Made by a program: the position numbers and the translations under genes
Shown here: positions 61,221 through 64,000 of the stretch, piece after piece
Position numbering within the stretch: the first letter of the stretch is position 1
Layout of the letters: the number at the start of each line of letters is the position of its first letter
The notes under the pieces: generated by a model
Database searches by the model: none
The model's input: the letters and a program-made list of their open reading frames with translations, nothing else
Told to the model about the DNA's origin: nothing
Assembly (NCBI GenBank): GCA_910591455.2
Contig: OU342811.1
Location: forward strand, 4,437,947 to 4,501,946
Reading direction: 5' to 3'
From: Pholis gunnellus
Taxonomy: Eukaryota; Chordata; Actinopteri; Perciformes; Pholidae
Length of the DNA stretch: 64,000 bases

Positions 61221-62264
61221 GGTTCAGAATGTTCAGCCTGACCGCACTAAGACAGCTTTTACAGAAGCTAAAACTGCAGCAACACAATTATAAGTGAGAA
61301 ACAAGATTTTTATGACTGTAAAAAAATAAAGTTTGCTGAACTGACTTGACCTTGTGGACGTATTGCTATTAAAGAGATGACCGTCACTGTACTGCGTACT
61401 GCAACAGGAACAGCTGACGCTGCCACCCAATAGTTGGTCTACACCTTTGAGACTGCACAGAATGGCTCAAGTCTTCTTTATTTTTGAGCAAAATGGCACC
61501 ATTCCACTTTTCAATTTCATGTCTGAATGTTACAAAACAAACAACTGGTAAGAGAAAAAAAGGAATAAAGTGCCTCACACATCTTCCAGGGACAAATTAA
61601 TGTTGACATTTTCATTTCTCAGTGTCTTAATTTGACACCTTTCCAGTGCAGTGCGCTTCCCAGCAGACTTCATTAATTTTATCTCAAGTGTTTTGCATTA
61701 TGATTAATTTATTCACCCTTTGTCACATGTTTCTTCCCACACAAGTTGTATTTAGGTGTTAAATGAAGCATTAGTCATGTCAGCAAGATCTAAAACCAGG
61801 CTTAGATCAAACCGGAAGCAGATTTTTACATGTTTATTATTGAAAATGTTCTATTTTTACTTTTATCCCTTTGTTTTTCTTCAAGCTGTGACAGTCGCAT
61901 TTGCCTGATGACAAAAATGGAAGTTTATTGTACTTTGAAGCACCTACAGGCAAATATGTAATTTGGAATATTCCAATTGGGCTTTACAAATAAAAGGTAT
62001 TTATTTACATATTTATTTACAGTTGGCTTTTACCACATCCTGAGTCTTTGCCCCAGACCGATTACGCTGTTCAGCCCAAACATACCCGAGCTTCATCGGG
62101 TGGTAATATTTTGTATTGTTTTGTACAGATAGCAAACGTTCAGTGGACAATCTGAAAACTCAGCGAAGATGAAATTCACAACTCACTTTACAACAACACA
62201 GTCTCACAGCAGTTTGTGAAATAGTCACAATATGCAATACACGGTACAGGGACATGAATTCTCT
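61221..62264. other. Non-coding stretch
   Basis: AT-rich; no gene recognised. Confidence 0.5.
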
Positions 62265-62277
62265 GGGGGGGGGGGGG
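62265..62277. repeat. G homopolymer (13)
   Basis: A run of G just before an inverted R3 copy. Confidence 0.9.
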
Positions 62278-62287
62278 TTCAGTTTAG

Positions 62288-62425
62288 CTTGAAACAACTT
62301 TTCCTAAGCAACGCGAGGTTAAGGCAACAAGAGTACTTAGTTGGGTTTCGCAAAAACAACATTATGGTTGGGCTTCTAATAACTACATGCAGTTAGGTTT
62401 AGGCAACAAAAGGAACTTTCCCATA
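62288..62425 (-). repeat. R3 repeat fragment
   Basis: Contains AGTTAGGTTTAGGCAACAAA, the complement of the R3 phrase, and the GTTGGGTTTCGCAAAAAC block shared with 35351-35395. Confidence 0.55.
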
Positions 62426-63005
62426 CACGGTGCATCCAACGGTCTCCAAGTCCGAAGTTTGTTGAATTGTAATAATTTAGGTCAGGTAAATATTTGACTT
62501 GTCTAAATACCATCTAAATTAATGACAATATCATCATCAGCTGTACTTTGCCTTTAGCTAAGATGTTTCTCTTATCATGAGGGAATTGTGAAATCAAATC
62601 AGAGTATCAGCTGGTGCAAATACTGTCTCCTGTTACTGTCATAGTGTATTCACACCAAGCATGAAACAAATGTTTCACTTGGTTTGATTACATACAAATT
62701 TATTGCAAAGACTGGAATAGACGCATATTTGCGATGGGCAAGAATGATGTCATCGGTCTTGAAGTTAGCCTGCTGGGTGCCAGAAATCTCCTAAGATTTA
62801 GGAAACAACGCTACTCGGGCAAGTTTAGGACAAGATCGTGGTTTGGGTAAAATAAACCCTTTCTAGCAGAAAACCCTAAAGACCATCCTCTCCTATGTGT
62901 AGAAAATATCGCAACCGGGAAGGTCAGAGGATGTCATTCTGCGTAATAATTAGCCAATGCACTTTCGTATTTTGCAGGGAAACTGTAGATGTCAGAGCTT
63001 CTGTA
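62426..63005. other. Non-coding stretch
   Basis: A weak R3-like phrase near 62815-62860; otherwise nothing recognised. Confidence 0.45.
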
Positions 63006-63122
63006 TCGATGGGCGTTCATTTTTGGGTCAACGGGCTGTTGGATAAATGGGCATTTGGTCCAATGGGACATTTTTATTAGGGTTTCTGAATAATAGGCTG
63101 TTGGAACAATGGTGTGGCACCA
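63006..63122. repeat. Degenerate tandem repeat, period about 15-16 bp
   Basis: Successive segments of the form CGGGCTGTTGGATAA, ATGGGCATTTGGTCCA, ATGGGACATTTTTATT, AGGGTTTCTGAATAA and TAGGCTGTTGGAACA share GGG/GGC plus TTTGG or TTGGA at constant spacing. Confidence 0.6.
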
Positions 63123-64000
63123 CTAAAAGAACGTTAAATGATTCAATTGATGTGAAACTGTGCCAGTGAGATACATTGATCGTGAAAAAGAAGGGCCATC
63201 ACACTCATGATGGTCACTAATTAAGGCTTCAATGGCCTAAAGGCTTTTACTGGCTCATTGCTGATGGATTCAAAAAGACAGAAGTCAGCATTCAGACATG
63301 AACATACTGATCCTACCAATGAACCATGGAGAGGTGGACTGTTCTCTGAGAGAAGTTTCAGATGTTTCTGAACATCAGTCAGTTGTGACCCAGTTTCATG
63401 GTGAGAAAAGTCTAAACTGATCTCAGGCTGCTGTTCCCCAACAAGAAGCCAACCAGAAATGTTTTTACAATCACCTTTCAGTCCTGAAGGTGTTTGGTTT
63501 TAAAGACAGATTTTGGGGCATTTTTGAGCATCACTTAAACAAACATTAACAGTCAGAGGGGCTGAACAGCACTCCTTATAAACTAAAAGGCACACTAAAT
63601 GTCAGACCCTGAGTCAGATGAAGGAAGACTCCCAGCTAAATGTCGTTAGGGGGAAAACCTCATTAGAGGCCTCTGAAATCTCCTCAATTACCAACTGCAG
63701 CCCTCGTTAGCACGTAATCTGCCCAATCATTCAATTCCGGTTTGTCTGATCATGAAACGAGCGACCTGCCCCATTTGTGTGTCGGATCTGCTTTGTCGGA
63801 ACGAGCAGAGGTGGAGGGCTCGGGCTCACACTGTTTGCTTGGCTTTGTCTCTCAGATGTGAATGTATTTGATTCAGGGGTTCAGAGGGGAAGCATTGTAA
63901 GATGGCGTGATGCTCCGCACTGTGTCGCAATCCCTCAGATCAAGCGTGGCTCGCTGGGGATATCAGCCTCACTGACAGCTCGAGAGGGGGCTTGATACTT
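63123..64000. other. Non-coding stretch to the right edge
   Basis: No gene, RNA or repeat recognised. Confidence 0.45.

Noticed and set aside
60859..61293. Long ORFs rich in Cys-Val or His-Thr on both strands
   Set aside because: They are translations of the CA/GCAGACA microsatellite. The same applies at 11516-11779, 17553-17852, 25563-25910 and 29496-29801.

Overview
This window looks like gene-poor nuclear DNA from a teleost fish. The evidence is its mix of repeats: an L2-type LINE with a tail of the AACCTTG type, an RTE-like LINE 3' end with a GATG tail, several hAT families, piggyBac, gypsy and ERV-type LTRs, a tRNA-related SINE, and long CA microsatellites. No bacterial or phage features, CRISPR arrays or operons are present. 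I identified no complete host protein-coding gene; most open frames are chance ORFs, microsatellite translations or transposon remnants.

Left edge (1-2760): a minus-strand core promoter, with a TATA box 28 bp upstream of a 5'TOP-like start, a 36-nt noncoding first exon and a consensus splice donor. It points out of the window and suggests a translation-machinery-type gene to the left. Upstream lie a perfect hairpin, a decayed gypsy integrase with its 3' LTR, a three-unit tandem repeat of 101-112 bp, and a short interstitial telomere motif.

2766-17031: a 1.76-kb non-autonomous hAT element, an LTR-like block near 9.1-9.9 kb, a foldback hairpin at 10.8 kb, a degenerate tandem block at 12.8-13.2 kb, a 591-bp solo LTR with a 4-bp target duplication (13940-14530), and a 5'-truncated L2-like LINE with a long reverse transcriptase frame (about 14600-17031).

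17-39 kb: mostly non-coding, with one doubtful coding exon near 22.8-23.0 kb. It holds three of the four copies of a roughly 500-bp dispersed repeat (called R1 here; the fourth is at 54.7 kb). All four have the same orientation, and one is split by a 965-bp unclassified insertion. There are also a SINE (27.8 kb) and a BED-finger hAT transposase fragment (29.0 kb).

39-64 kb: a hAT-like family (E1, E2, E3) with inverted and internally deleted copies, a 622-bp TA-flanked MITE, an inverted pair of another repeat (R5), two LINE 3' ends (one with an 11-bp target duplication and a terminal hairpin), the N-terminus of a piggyBac transposase, and a 28-bp minisatellite with ten units in exact register. 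Several large microsatellites follow.

The content reads as layered transposon insertion rather than genes acting together. I found no clear new biological system. The best leads are the TOP promoter, the LINE end hairpin, the nested insertion in R1, and the minisatellite apparently grown from a dispersed repeat. R1, R2, R3, R5 and E1-E3 are local names; no database was searched.
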